Source of the DNA: Flavimarina sp. Hel_I_48
GTDB taxonomy: Bacteria; Bacteroidota; Bacteroidia; Flavobacteriales; Flavobacteriaceae
Length of the DNA stretch: 64,000 nucleotides
NCBI RefSeq assembly: GCF_000733945.1
Contig: NZ_JPOL01000002.1
Span: 506,001-570,000, forward strand
Reading direction: 5' to 3'
Position 1 is the first letter of the stretch; every line of letters begins with the position of its first letter. A program made the position numbers and the translations under genes. Positions 45,572-54,570 of this stretch are shown here, piece by piece. The notes beneath the pieces were generated by a model, which saw nothing but the letters and a program-made list of their open reading frames with translations, searched no databases and was not told where the DNA came from.

Positions 45572-46531
45572 TTGGAATATACCATAAAATACAAAACCAT
45601 AAACCAGTATAAAAAGCCGGTGCAGCGCGCATACTGGCAGTTTCTGATCGTTCCCGAAACGAACGATTCTCAAAACCTGGGGGAGTCCTCATTTAAAAAT
45701 TCGCTGGATATCCCGGTACAAAATTCAATAAATGGTTACGGATTTGAGACGTATAGGGTCGCACCCAACAAAATTTTCCAGAGCATAGAATTTGAAGCAG
45801 AATTTCGTCTTACAAAAGAAATTCTAAATCCTTTCGGAAATCTTGATTATCGCGATCCTGCTATCGATTTTCAAGAAATTAGCTCCCTTGAATTCCGAAG
45901 CGACCATGAACGCTTTTTAAAAGAAACACAAAGTACCGCCCTTCCCAAAAATTCAGAACTGTCTTTTAAATTCGATAGTTCCATTTCCTTATTTGACAAT
46001 CTTAAAAAGCTCAATGCCTGGATCTTCAACACATTTACCTTCAAGCCGCAGGTAACGCAGATCAATACCAATCTCAGCGAGATTTTAGAACATAAACACG
46101 GCGTTTGTCAGGATTTTACACATCTCTTTTGTGCCCTTGCGCGTAAAAACGGTATGCCCACACGCTATGTTTCAGGTTATTTACATCAGGGAATTGGCTA
46201 TTTAGGGGATTCACAAATGCACGCCTGGGCAGAGAGTTTTGTGCCTGGTGCTGGCTGGGTGGGTTTCGATCCTACAAATAACCTGCTTGCGGCAGAAAAT
46301 CACATTAAGGTCGGGCATGGCAAGGATTATGCAGATTGTCCACCCCTCAAAGGTGTCGTATATACTGCCGGCGGCAATACTACTTCCTATACGGTTGAGG
46401 TCATTGCTGATCAGGAAGGAATGCGCCAGGTTCAAAATGGCGATGGCAGTATGCAACAGGAAATGGGCACAATGGTTCAAAAAATGGAATTCAGGGATTT
46501 ATTCCAAAAAAACGACCTGCCTGACCAATAA
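45572..46531 (+). CDS. Transglutaminase-like cysteine protease family protein
   Basis: At 319 residues with an N-terminal beta region (Bact_transglu_N type) followed by the transglutaminase fold. The catalytic Cys is in GVCQDFTHLF, the His in DSQMHAWAESFVPGAGW, and Asp in FDPTNNLLA. Such proteins cleave or form amide bonds. It is the third member of the ATP-grasp/alpha-E/transglutaminase cassette. The start is TTG; no upstream in-frame ATG exists. Confidence 0.9.
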   Translation: MEYTIKYKTINQYKKPVQRAYWQFLIVPETNDSQNLGESSFKNSLDIPVQNSINGYGFETYRVAPNKIFQSIEFEAEFRLTKEILNPFGNLDYRDPAIDFQEISSLEFRSDHERFLKETQSTALPKNSELSFKFDSSISLFDNLKKLNAWIFNTFTFKPQVTQINTNLSEILEHKHGVCQDFTHLFCALARKNGMPTRYVSGYLHQGIGYLGDSQMHAWAESFVPGAGWVGFDPTNNLLAAENHIKVGHGKDYADCPPLKGVVYTAGGNTTSYTVEVIADQEGMRQVQNGDGSMQQEMGTMVQKMEFRDLFQKNDLPDQ

Positions 46532-46713
46532 TCTCTGTTTTACGGTAATTTAAATCCTTCCGAGGGTAAAAAATATCAATCAGTTTGCCATAAAAACTGC
46601 CTCACAGGCTATAAAAACGGTACCTTCGCCTTAATTTAGATTGAGGTTTTTTATTTTACGGAACGTCATTCAAATCAGCATTCACGAATTTTTCAAGGTT
46701 AAAAAATATACTA

Positions 46714-47820
46714 ATGGTTACTACAGATCAGGTTAAAGATCTTAAACAGCGCATAGAATCACTTAAACATTATTTAGGTATAGAGCAAAAACGTGTTGAG
46801 ATACAAAATGAGGAAGAAAAGACCTTTGATCCACATTTTTGGGACGACCCTAAAAAAGCCGAACTCATCATGCGCGAAATTCGCGGAAAGAAAAACTGGG
46901 TAGAGGACTATAATAAAACCAAAACCTGGACAGAAGAGCTGGAAGTGCTGCTGGAGTTTCACAAGGAAGGAGATGCATCTGATGAGGATGTGGAAACGCA
47001 GTATGAAAAAACGGCCAACCTAATTGAGAAAATGGAGTTTAAGAACATGCTTTCTGAAGAGGGAGATGACCTGAGTGCCGTTTTACAGATCACAGCGGGT
47101 GCCGGTGGTACAGAAAGTTGTGACTGGGCCTCGATGCTTATGCGCATGTACCTCATGTGGAGCGAGAAAAACGGCTATAAAATCAAAGAACTAAACTATC
47201 AGGAAGGTGATGTGGCGGGTATTAAAACGGTCACGCTTGAGATAGATGGGGAGTATGCCTTTGGGTGGTTAAAAAGTGAGAATGGGGTACACCGCCTGGT
47301 GCGCATATCCCCTTTTGACAGCAATGCAAAACGTCATACGTCATTTGCTTCGGTTTATGTGTATCCTTTAGTTGATGATAGCATCCAGATCGAGATCAAC
47401 CCGGCAGATATCAATTGGGATTTTGCCCGTTCCAGCGGTGCCGGAGGTCAAAATGTAAACAAAGTAGAAACAAAAGCGATACTTACCCACCATCCTACCG
47501 GGATCATCATACACAATAGTGAAACCCGCTCCCAACTCGAAAACAGGGAAAAAGCAATGCAGATGTTGAAATCCCAATTGTACGAGATCGAATTAAAAAA
47601 ACGCCAGGCCGCGCGTGATGAGATAGAATCTGAAAAGAAAAGTATAGAATGGGGTTCGCAGATACGCAATTATGTGCTGCATCCTTACAAATTAGTAAAA
47701 GACGTGCGTACCTCTGAAGAAAGTGGGAATACAGATGCCATTCTTGATGGAGACATTGACGCTTTTCTAAAAGCGTACCTTATGATGACCGGTCAGAAGG
47801 AAGACGACAACGAACTTTAA
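46714..47820 (+). CDS. prfB: Peptide chain release factor 2 without programmed frameshift
   Basis: At 368 residues. The stop-codon-reading tripeptide SPF is at 199-201 (RISPFDSNAKRH), which marks RF2 (UGA/UAA), and GGQ is at 244-246 (SSGAGGQNVNKVE). In many bacteria prfB carries an in-frame UGA near codon 26 for autoregulated +1 frameshifting. Here the frame runs on (LKHYLGIEQKRVE) with no UGA in that stretch, so translation needs no frameshift. The gene is followed by an ArsC-family gene. Confidence 0.96.
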   Translation: MVTTDQVKDLKQRIESLKHYLGIEQKRVEIQNEEEKTFDPHFWDDPKKAELIMREIRGKKNWVEDYNKTKTWTEELEVLLEFHKEGDASDEDVETQYEKTANLIEKMEFKNMLSEEGDDLSAVLQITAGAGGTESCDWASMLMRMYLMWSEKNGYKIKELNYQEGDVAGIKTVTLEIDGEYAFGWLKSENGVHRLVRISPFDSNAKRHTSFASVYVYPLVDDSIQIEINPADINWDFARSSGAGGQNVNKVETKAILTHHPTGIIIHNSETRSQLENREKAMQMLKSQLYEIELKKRQAARDEIESEKKSIEWGSQIRNYVLHPYKLVKDVRTSEESGNTDAILDGDIDAFLKAYLMMTGQKEDDNEL

Positions 47821-47912
47821 GAAATGATGAATTTTGTTCGTTTTCAGGATAAATCACCTTCCTTCGTGTCTATTTTATCTAAGCCAAAGAGCATTATTAA
47901 AAAAAAAAATCC

Positions 47913-48263
47913 ATGTTAAAAATATATCACAATCCACGTTGCGCAAAAAGCCGGGAAGGACTTGCCATTTTAGAAGCTTCCGGAAAGGAATTTGAAATAA
48001 TAAAATATCTTGATAATCCGCCATCGTATATTCAATTATCGGCAATCATTGGTAAGTTGGGCATTCCCGCTATAGATTTGGTCAGAACCAATGAAAAAGT
48101 CTGGAAAGAAAACTACAAGGGAAAAGAATTGAGTGAAAAAGATACCATACAAGCCATGGTTGACGATCCTAAACTTATAGAGCGCCCCATTCTGATACAC
48201 AACAATGAAGCGATTGTGGGCAGACCTCCAGAGCAATTTAGAAAGCTGCTCCAGGAAAATTAA
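47913..48263 (+). CDS. ArsC/Spx-family arsenate reductase-like protein
   Basis: At 116 residues, it has the thioredoxin-like fold with a single conserved Cys in HNPRCAKSREGL (residue 10). A late LIERPILIHN and GRPPEQ are typical of the glutaredoxin-linked ArsC/YffB family. The Arg (ERP) expected for glutaredoxin-type arsenate reductases is present. No other arsenic genes are near, so a general thiol role is possible. Confidence 0.88.
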   Translation: MLKIYHNPRCAKSREGLAILEASGKEFEIIKYLDNPPSYIQLSAIIGKLGIPAIDLVRTNEKVWKENYKGKELSEKDTIQAMVDDPKLIERPILIHNNEAIVGRPPEQFRKLLQEN

Positions 48264-48351
48264 ATTCTGTTTTAACAGGAGTTTAACCCTGCTCTATTTT
48301 AAACCTACTGGATCTTGAGAGTCTAAACTTTTAAGAACCAAAAAAAAAACT

Positions 48352-50856
48352 ATGAAAATTAAATTCCTGCTAACATTATTGTTGGCATGTTCCTTCATTA
48401 CGTATGCACAAGATTTAGATGACCAGTTTGCTATAACTGGTAAAGTTGTGGATAATGAGAGTGGGGCACCGCTTGAATATGCCACTGTAAGTATCACCAG
48501 TACAGATGACCCCAGCAATGTGACAGGAGGGATTACTGACCCTTCAGGTAATTTTGAAATTTCAGTTTCCGCAGGAACGTATGATATTAAGGTGGAGTAT
48601 ATCTCATTTACACCACAAACCTTTGATAACCGCACCGTAGACAAGGATACAAATCTGGGTAAAGTTGTCCTGAAGTTCGCTACAAACAGTTTAAACGAGG
48701 TCACCGTCGTGGCCGAAACTACCACGGTAGATGTTCGCCTGGATAAGAAAATCTACAATATAGGCAAAGACCTCACGACCGCTGGCGGTACCGTCAGCGA
48801 TGCTTTGAACAATGTCCCATCGGTTTCTGTGGATGTTGAAGGTGGGATTAGCCTTAGGGGAAATGACAATGTGCGTATTCTTATAAACGGTAAGCCATCT
48901 GCAATTGCGGGTTTTGGTTCTACTGATGTGCTAAGGCAACTTCCGGCAGATGCCATTGAAAGAGTCGAAGTGATAACCTCACCTTCTGCACGATATGATG
49001 CCGAAGGAACGGCGGGTATCCTTAATATTATCTTAAGAAAAGAAAAGATCCTGGGCTTTAATGGATCAATCAATACCAATGTGGGAAATCCAGACCTTGC
49101 AGGTATTTCGGCCAACTTGAACTACCGTACTGATAAATACAATCTCTTTACCACGACCGGTTACCGTTATTCAGACTCACCGGGAAATGGTTTTTTTGAC
49201 ACACGCTACTTCAATACAGACACCATAACACCACGCTATGACCGTATTATTGAAGACCGCGACATTGACCGAATCAACAGAGGATTTAATACAAATTTTG
49301 GTATGGAATATTACCTGACCGAAAAATCCTCCTTAATAGGTAGCGTCTTTTACAGAAATGGGAATGATATTGATCAAACCACAAATGCAACCCAAAGTTT
49401 TATAGGCGATAATCGTGTCCTGGAAACTATTAGAACCGAAAAAGAACGCGAGCAGGACGATAGCTATCAGATCTCATTAAATTACAGTAACAATTTTAAT
49501 GACGAAGGACACAAACTGACCGCTGATTTTCAATATGAAAATGATCAGGAAACCCAAAATACTTTTATAAATGAGGATATAACCTTTAATGGACAGGATA
49601 ATCCAGGCATTATAGGTGAGCGCGCCGTAACAACTGAAAAGCAAAACGAATACTTAATTCAGGCAGATTATGTACTTCCCTTTGGCGAAGATTCTCAATT
49701 TGAAGCAGGTTACCGTGGGAATTTTGAAAATGAGGTGACAGATTACAGCTTGAATCAAGAGAGCATGCCGGGAACAGAAATATATAGGCAAAATGATACT
49801 TTGACCAATATTTTTGATTATACTGAAAATGTAAACGCATTTTACACGCAGTTAGGAACAAAGTGGGGACCTGTTTCCATTCTAACAGGATTGAGGTTAG
49901 AAAACACCCAGTTGAAAGGGGAAATCACCTCTGAACTCCCTGAAAATCAATTACAGGATATTTTTGGTTTTCCTATAAATACCTCTTTTGACAATAATTA
50001 TTTAGGTTTATTTCCCACGGTTAATGTAATCTTTGAATTGGCTGAACAGGAAAATATATCACTAGGCTATAATCGTCGTATCAACAGACCTCGAGGGTGG
50101 TATATCAATCCCTTTCCAGATCGCGATAGCAGGAATAATGTTTTTCAGGGAAACCCCAACCTGCAGCCTGCATTTTCAAATGCATTTGACGTAGGCTACC
50201 TTAAGCGCTGGAAGAAATTAACCCTTACCTCATCTGTTTATTACCAAAAAGAAACAGATGCCTTTGAGCGTGTAGAAGAAATTATTGATTTGCAGGGCCA
50301 GGGAAATACAGGCCAGGGCACTACCGTAATACGTACCATACCAGTGAATTTATCCAGTAATGAGCGTACCGGTGGGGAACTGGGATTGTTATATAATCCT
50401 GCGGACTGGCTACGTCTCAACGGAAGTTTCAACTTCTTTCAGTTTACTACGGAAGGATTTTTCAATGGTGTAGATTATGGGGCTAAAAATACCAGCTATT
50501 TTGCACGATTCAGCTCTAAAGTGACGTTACCGTTTGCAATTGACTGGCAGACCAATGCTTTTTATAGAGGGGCCTCACAAAACGCGCAGACAGATACAGA
50601 CGGACTTCTTTCCATTGATCTTGCTCTTAGTAAAGACGTATGGAACGAAAATGCCACCATATCCCTTAACGTAAGCGATTTGTTGAATGGCAGAAAGAGA
50701 AATCAGGTAACCACAAATCAATTGTTTACCAGAGATAGCGAATTCCAGTGGAGACAGCGCCAATTAAATTTATCGTTTATCTACCGTTTCAATCAAAAGA
50801 AAAACCAAAACGATCGCAGGGATAGGGATAATGGAGATGAAGACTTTGAAGGTTAG
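48352..50856 (+). CDS. TonB-dependent receptor-like outer membrane beta-barrel protein
   Basis: The 834-residue protein has a signal peptide (1-20), a carboxypeptidase-regulatory-like domain (about 27-105), a plug (about 125-230, INGKPSAIAGFG and ERVEVITSPSARYDAEGTAG) and an outer-membrane barrel ending with LNLSFIYRFN near residue 815. The tail (KKNQNDRRDRDNGDEDFEG) is short and charged. This is the OMP_b-brl_3 type common in the phylum; substrate is unknown. No SusD partner adjoins. A terminator follows. Confidence 0.9.
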   Translation: MKIKFLLTLLLACSFITYAQDLDDQFAITGKVVDNESGAPLEYATVSITSTDDPSNVTGGITDPSGNFEISVSAGTYDIKVEYISFTPQTFDNRTVDKDTNLGKVVLKFATNSLNEVTVVAETTTVDVRLDKKIYNIGKDLTTAGGTVSDALNNVPSVSVDVEGGISLRGNDNVRILINGKPSAIAGFGSTDVLRQLPADAIERVEVITSPSARYDAEGTAGILNIILRKEKILGFNGSINTNVGNPDLAGISANLNYRTDKYNLFTTTGYRYSDSPGNGFFDTRYFNTDTITPRYDRIIEDRDIDRINRGFNTNFGMEYYLTEKSSLIGSVFYRNGNDIDQTTNATQSFIGDNRVLETIRTEKEREQDDSYQISLNYSNNFNDEGHKLTADFQYENDQETQNTFINEDITFNGQDNPGIIGERAVTTEKQNEYLIQADYVLPFGEDSQFEAGYRGNFENEVTDYSLNQESMPGTEIYRQNDTLTNIFDYTENVNAFYTQLGTKWGPVSILTGLRLENTQLKGEITSELPENQLQDIFGFPINTSFDNNYLGLFPTVNVIFELAEQENISLGYNRRINRPRGWYINPFPDRDSRNNVFQGNPNLQPAFSNAFDVGYLKRWKKLTLTSSVYYQKETDAFERVEEIIDLQGQGNTGQGTTVIRTIPVNLSSNERTGGELGLLYNPADWLRLNGSFNFFQFTTEGFFNGVDYGAKNTSYFARFSSKVTLPFAIDWQTNAFYRGASQNAQTDTDGLLSIDLALSKDVWNENATISLNVSDLLNGRKRNQVTTNQLFTRDSEFQWRQRQLNLSFIYRFNQKKNQNDRRDRDNGDEDFEG

Positions 50857-50947
50857 AAAAATCAACTATTCCCGACCTTAGAATTTTTAGAAAATTAACA
50901 TGTACTGAACTACTTGTTTAGTCAGCCTTGGGTAAAATTTTAAATAT

Positions 50948-50981
50948 AAAAGCCGTTGATCTCATATGATGAACGGCTTTT
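50948..50981 (+). terminator. Terminator of the TonB-dependent receptor gene
   Basis: A perfect 10-bp stem (AAAAGCCGTT with its complement) with T-rich tail, about 90 bp after the stop. Confidence 0.8.
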
Positions 50982-51053
50982 ATATTTTAATATTAATCCG
51001 TTGAAACGGAAACTATTCTAACAAGAGCTTAATTCAAGACTGGCCCTAAAAGA

Positions 51054-51083
51054 AAAAACCATCTACTTACATAGATGGTTTTT
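51054..51083 (-). terminator. Terminator of the small membrane protein gene
   Basis: A perfect 11-bp stem (AAAAACCATCT with its complement) with T run in the minus reading, about 30 bp after the stop at 51113. Confidence 0.8.
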
Positions 51084-51112
51084 ATATATTTTAAAATCAA
51101 AATTAGTCAGAC

Positions 51113-51280
51113 TTATTCTTGCTTTAATTTACTCTTTTTTCTTCTTTCCTTAAACTCTTCGGTAAGTGCGCCACCTATCCAATAAGGAATAATCCCTACG
51201 AGGAAAAACATTAACCAAAAGCCAATGCTTAAAATGGTAATAAAGGCAAGAAAACCGAGGTATTGATCAAATTCAAACAT
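51113..51280 (-). CDS. Small 55-residue single-span membrane protein
   Basis: Begins at ATG 51280 (MFEFDQYLGF) and ends KKSKLKQE. Residues about 8-33 are hydrophobic (LAFITILSIGFWLMFF) followed by a PYWIGG segment and a basic tail, which suggests an N-out or N-in single or paired membrane helix with a cytosolic basic end. It has its own -7 box (51301-51308, minus TAAATTTG) 21 bp upstream and a terminator 30 bp downstream, so it is a complete monocistronic unit. I do not recognise the family. Confidence 0.72.
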   Translation of the reverse strand: MFEFDQYLGFLAFITILSIGFWLMFFLVGIIPYWIGGALTEEFKERRKKSKLKQE

Positions 51281-51300
51281 ACTATCTAAAGTTTATGGGA

Positions 51301-51308
51301 CAAATTTA
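51301..51308 (-). promoter_or_regulatory. Candidate -7 box of the small membrane protein gene
   Basis: Minus strand TAAATTTG, an exact match to TAnnTTTG, giving a leader of about 17 bases. Confidence 0.5.
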
Positions 51309-51439
51309 TAATTTAATAATCTAAAAACACAGCTTTAAATTAAATTTTACCGCTTTTTTAGAAATTTAATGGTGATTGTAATATCTGCAAAAAGGATACA
51401 AAAACTCCCATTAAAAGCCCGAATAAAACTACAAACCAC

Positions 51440-51447
51440 TATTTTTG
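51440..51447 (+). promoter_or_regulatory. Candidate -7 box of fumC
   Basis: TATTTTTG is an exact TAnnTTTG match 19 bp before the fumC start, giving a leader of about 15 bases. Confidence 0.55.
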
Positions 51448-51466
51448 TAAGACCAAAAATCTGATT

Positions 51467-52864
51467 ATGAAATACCGTATAGAGAAAGATACCATGGGCG
51501 AAGTACAGGTGCCCAAAGATAAATTGTGGGGAGCGCAAACAGAGCGTTCGCGCAATAATTTTAAAATAGGAAAACAGGCATCCATGCCTCTTGAAATCAT
51601 TTATGGTTTCGCATATCTTAAAAAAGCCGCTGCTTACACGAACTGCGAGCTTGGTGTGCTGCCCATAGAAAAAAGGGATATGATCGCTACCGTGTGCGAT
51701 GAAATTCTCAACGGTGATCACGACAAACAATTTCCCCTGGTAATCTGGCAGACCGGTTCTGGTACACAGAGCAATATGAACGTTAATGAGGTCATCGCAA
51801 ACCGCGCACACCAGCTTGCCGGTAAAACGATCGGCGAAGGAGAAAAAACGCTTCAGCCTAATGATGATGTGAACAAATCACAGTCTTCTAACGATACTTT
51901 TCCCACGGGAATGCATATTGCCGCATACAAAATGATCATGGAGACCACCCTGCCCGGTGTGATCAAACTTAGAAATACGCTGAATCAAAAATCGGAAGCT
52001 TTCCGTAAAGTGGTTAAAATAGGCAGAACGCACCTTATGGATGCTACCCCCCTAACCCTGGGACAAGAATTTTCTGGTTATGTATCCCAGTTGGATCACG
52101 GTATTAAAGCACTTCAGCATACGCTTGATCATTTGGCCGAACTTGCCCTGGGCGGTACGGCGGTAGGCACCGGCCTGAATACTCCGCAAGGTTACGCCAA
52201 ACGCGTATCAGAGTTTATAGCGAAATTCACAGAACTGCCTTTTAAAACCGCCGATAACAAATTTGAGGCATTAGCTGCACATGATGCGCTTGTTGAATCT
52301 CACGGTGCGCTAAAACAGCTTGCGGTATCCCTTAATAAGATCGCACATGATATTCGTATGTTAGCGTCAGGACCACGCAGTGGTATAGGTGAACTCAACA
52401 TTCCCGCAAATGAACCGGGGTCAAGCATTATGCCGGGCAAAGTAAACCCAACTCAGTGCGAAGCATTAACAATGGTATGTGCCCAGATCATAGGTAATGA
52501 TATGGCCATCGCCGTGGGAGGCATGCAGGGCCATTTTGAACTTAATGTGTTCAAGCCTGTAATGGCATCTAATTTCCTGGAATCTGCCAGATTGCTGGGT
52601 GATGCCTGTGCATCTTTTGAAGAGCATTGTGCGGCCGGTATAGAACCTAATAAAGAGCGTATAAAATCGCTTGTAGATAATTCGCTGATGCTTGTTACTG
52701 CATTAAATACTAAAATAGGCTATTATAAAGCAGCCGAAATTGCCAATCTGGCGCATGAAAACGGCACGACTTTGAAAGAAGCGGCAGTGTCTTCTGGTCA
52801 CGTTACAGCAGAAGATTTTGATGAGTGGGTTCGACCGGAAGATATGGTGGGTACCGGTAAATGA
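51467..52864 (+). CDS. fumC: Class II fumarase
   Basis: At 465 residues. The fumarase/aspartase signature [13 protein letters not shown] carries the catalytic loop. Earlier motifs are [15 protein letters not shown] (TGSGTQ) and [10 protein letters not shown], and [11 protein letters not shown] with the His of the active site. It hydrates fumarate to L-malate in the citric acid cycle. It stands alone and has its own promoter and terminator. Aspartate ammonia-lyase is excluded by the fumarase-specific residues around [10 protein letters not shown]. Confidence 0.96.
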   Translation: MKYRIEKDTMGEVQVPKDKLWGAQTERSRNNFKIGKQASMPLEIIYGFAYLKKAAAYTNCELGVLPIEKRDMIATVCDEILNGDHDKQFPLVIWQTGSGTQSNMNVNEVIANRAHQLAGKTIGEGEKTLQPNDDVNKSQSSNDTFPTGMHIAAYKMIMETTLPGVIKLRNTLNQKSEAFRKVVKIGRTHLMDATPLTLGQEFSGYVSQLDHGIKALQHTLDHLAELALGGTAVGTGLNTPQGYAKRVSEFIAKFTELPFKTADNKFEALAAHDALVESHGALKQLAVSLNKIAHDIRMLASGPRSGIGELNIPANEPGSSIMPGKVNPTQCEALTMVCAQIIGNDMAIAVGGMQGHFELNVFKPVMASNFLESARLLGDACASFEEHCAAGIEPNKERIKSLVDNSLMLVTALNTKIGYYKAAEIANLAHENGTTLKEAAVSSGHVTAEDFDEWVRPEDMVGTGK

Positions 52865-52886
52865 TAATAATCTGTTTTAAAATTAT

Positions 52887-52916
52887 AAACCCTTATAAAT
52901 CAATTTATAGGGGTTT
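52887..52916 (+). terminator. Terminator of fumC
   Basis: A 14-bp stem (AAACCCTTATAAAT with its complement, one G-T pair) and a T run, about 22 bp after the stop. Confidence 0.8.
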
Positions 52917-53063
52917 TTTATGTATTGCATAAAAATATACAATAATATTATTGCAGATCAAGATTTTTAAACTCTTTTGACTAAATTAACGTGAGATTAA
53001 AAAACCATAAAATTTTATATCTAGTTTGGTTACAATACTCTAAACTAAAATTTTGATGGATCC

Positions 53064-54401
53064 ATGCGTTATCTATGCCTTCTACATTTACTTCTTTCAT
53101 TTAGCACAATCCAATCTCAGGAAATACTGAGATATATACGTGTAGAAAAAAATTCCAACTACAATATTGATATTGAAAATGCCATATTTAATCCTCTCGA
53201 TGAGGATAATTATGGACTTAAAAATGGTTATTACTGGATCAAAGTGGAGAACACCCCCAGTATAGATGATGAAATTTTGAGCTTAGAAGGACATCATATT
53301 TTAAGTGTGATGGGTTATACATCCAGAGGTTCTTTATTGAAACCTTTGGAAAATACAAGATATCCCGGCTTTGAAATAAATACCGATGCTACTTTCCCCT
53401 TGTTTATTAAGGTCAAGCTAGAAAATGAGGCTTATCTACCCGTAAAGTTTTACACAAGATCGTACTTTGAAAAAAGACAACAAAGTATTTTGTTCAGTTA
53501 CGGGCTCTTTTATGGAGCGCTGATTTTCATCTGTGTTATTATGATCATATTATTTATGGTCACCGGGGATGATAATTTCTGGACCTATGCCATATTGCTT
53601 TTATGTATAGGTATTGCACTTTTATTTAGGGATAATATACCGTACCTGTTTGGTTGGAAAGATAGTTTTTACTATAATCTTGAACTTGCTACACATATTC
53701 TTATAGGCATCTTTGGCGGATACTTTGCTTATAGTTTTATAAATCTACGAAAGGAAAAATCATTCACAGGTAAGATGCTGATCTTTATTTTTGCGACAGG
53801 CGCGGTGCTCAATATGTTTTTGTACTGGCTATTGAGCGATTTCATTTATTACGCAATTGCAGATACGCTAATCTTTCTTTCCATATTGAGCTTATGGATC
53901 TCAAGTTTTATCGTTAGTAAGAAAAACGCGCAGATGTATTGGGTACTTGGGATATTTGCTGTGAATATTTACTTCATTTTTGAATTTCTAGTCCTTTACA
54001 ACTTTGGTCTGACCCTTTTGGGTCTTAGCCCGGCGGTTATTAAAATTGGTATTTTAATGGAGATACTTATTATGTGTTTTGCATTGCTCAATGAATGGCA
54101 AAGGTCTAAAAAGAAGACGCTATTTATGCGTAACGAACTAAACAAAAGAAAAGAGGAAATCAAGATGTTGAGCCAATATAAACGTGAGGATGACATGAAA
54201 GATATTTACCTTGAAAATCTTATAAAAACCTACGATCTTACAGATAGGGAAGTTAAAATACTACAACTTCTTTCCTCTGGCCTTAACGAAAACCATATTG
54301 CGCGTATGCACGGCATCACCAATGCCCAACTTAAAGCGAGAATAAAATCTCTTTATTTTAAAATAGGCATCTCCAGTGAGGATGAAATCGATAGTATCTA
54401 A
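53064..54401 (+). CDS. 7TM-DISM receptor fused to a LuxR-like DNA-binding domain
   Basis: At 445 residues. Signal peptide 1-18, an extracytoplasmic beta domain of the 7TMR-DISMED type (about 20-140), seven membrane segments (about 145-350, beginning FSYGLFYGALIFICVIMI), a coiled region (about 355-388), and a C-terminal helix-turn-helix of LuxR type (about 390-445, LTDREVKILQLLSSGLNENHIARM). The recognition helix is divergent (ITNAQLKARIKSLYFKIG). Instead of the usual histidine kinase or cyclase, the receptor seems to carry a transcription factor on the membrane. No obvious target gene adjoins. Confidence 0.82.
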   Translation: MRYLCLLHLLLSFSTIQSQEILRYIRVEKNSNYNIDIENAIFNPLDEDNYGLKNGYYWIKVENTPSIDDEILSLEGHHILSVMGYTSRGSLLKPLENTRYPGFEINTDATFPLFIKVKLENEAYLPVKFYTRSYFEKRQQSILFSYGLFYGALIFICVIMIILFMVTGDDNFWTYAILLLCIGIALLFRDNIPYLFGWKDSFYYNLELATHILIGIFGGYFAYSFINLRKEKSFTGKMLIFIFATGAVLNMFLYWLLSDFIYYAIADTLIFLSILSLWISSFIVSKKNAQMYWVLGIFAVNIYFIFEFLVLYNFGLTLLGLSPAVIKIGILMEILIMCFALLNEWQRSKKKTLFMRNELNKRKEEIKMLSQYKREDDMKDIYLENLIKTYDLTDREVKILQLLSSGLNENHIARMHGITNAQLKARIKSLYFKIGISSEDEIDSI

Positions 54402-54570
54402 TATGCGTTTCTTTTATATAGAAAATAATCTATCAGGTTATTTCAAAAGAAGCAATTTTTCTTATTTCATGAACCATTAATAAAGATTTTGTAATAGAAT
54501 CAGAATACTTTTAAATGGTCCTTAAACTCCTAAATCAGCGAATTCTCCCTAAAAATGAACAGCTTTAAAC

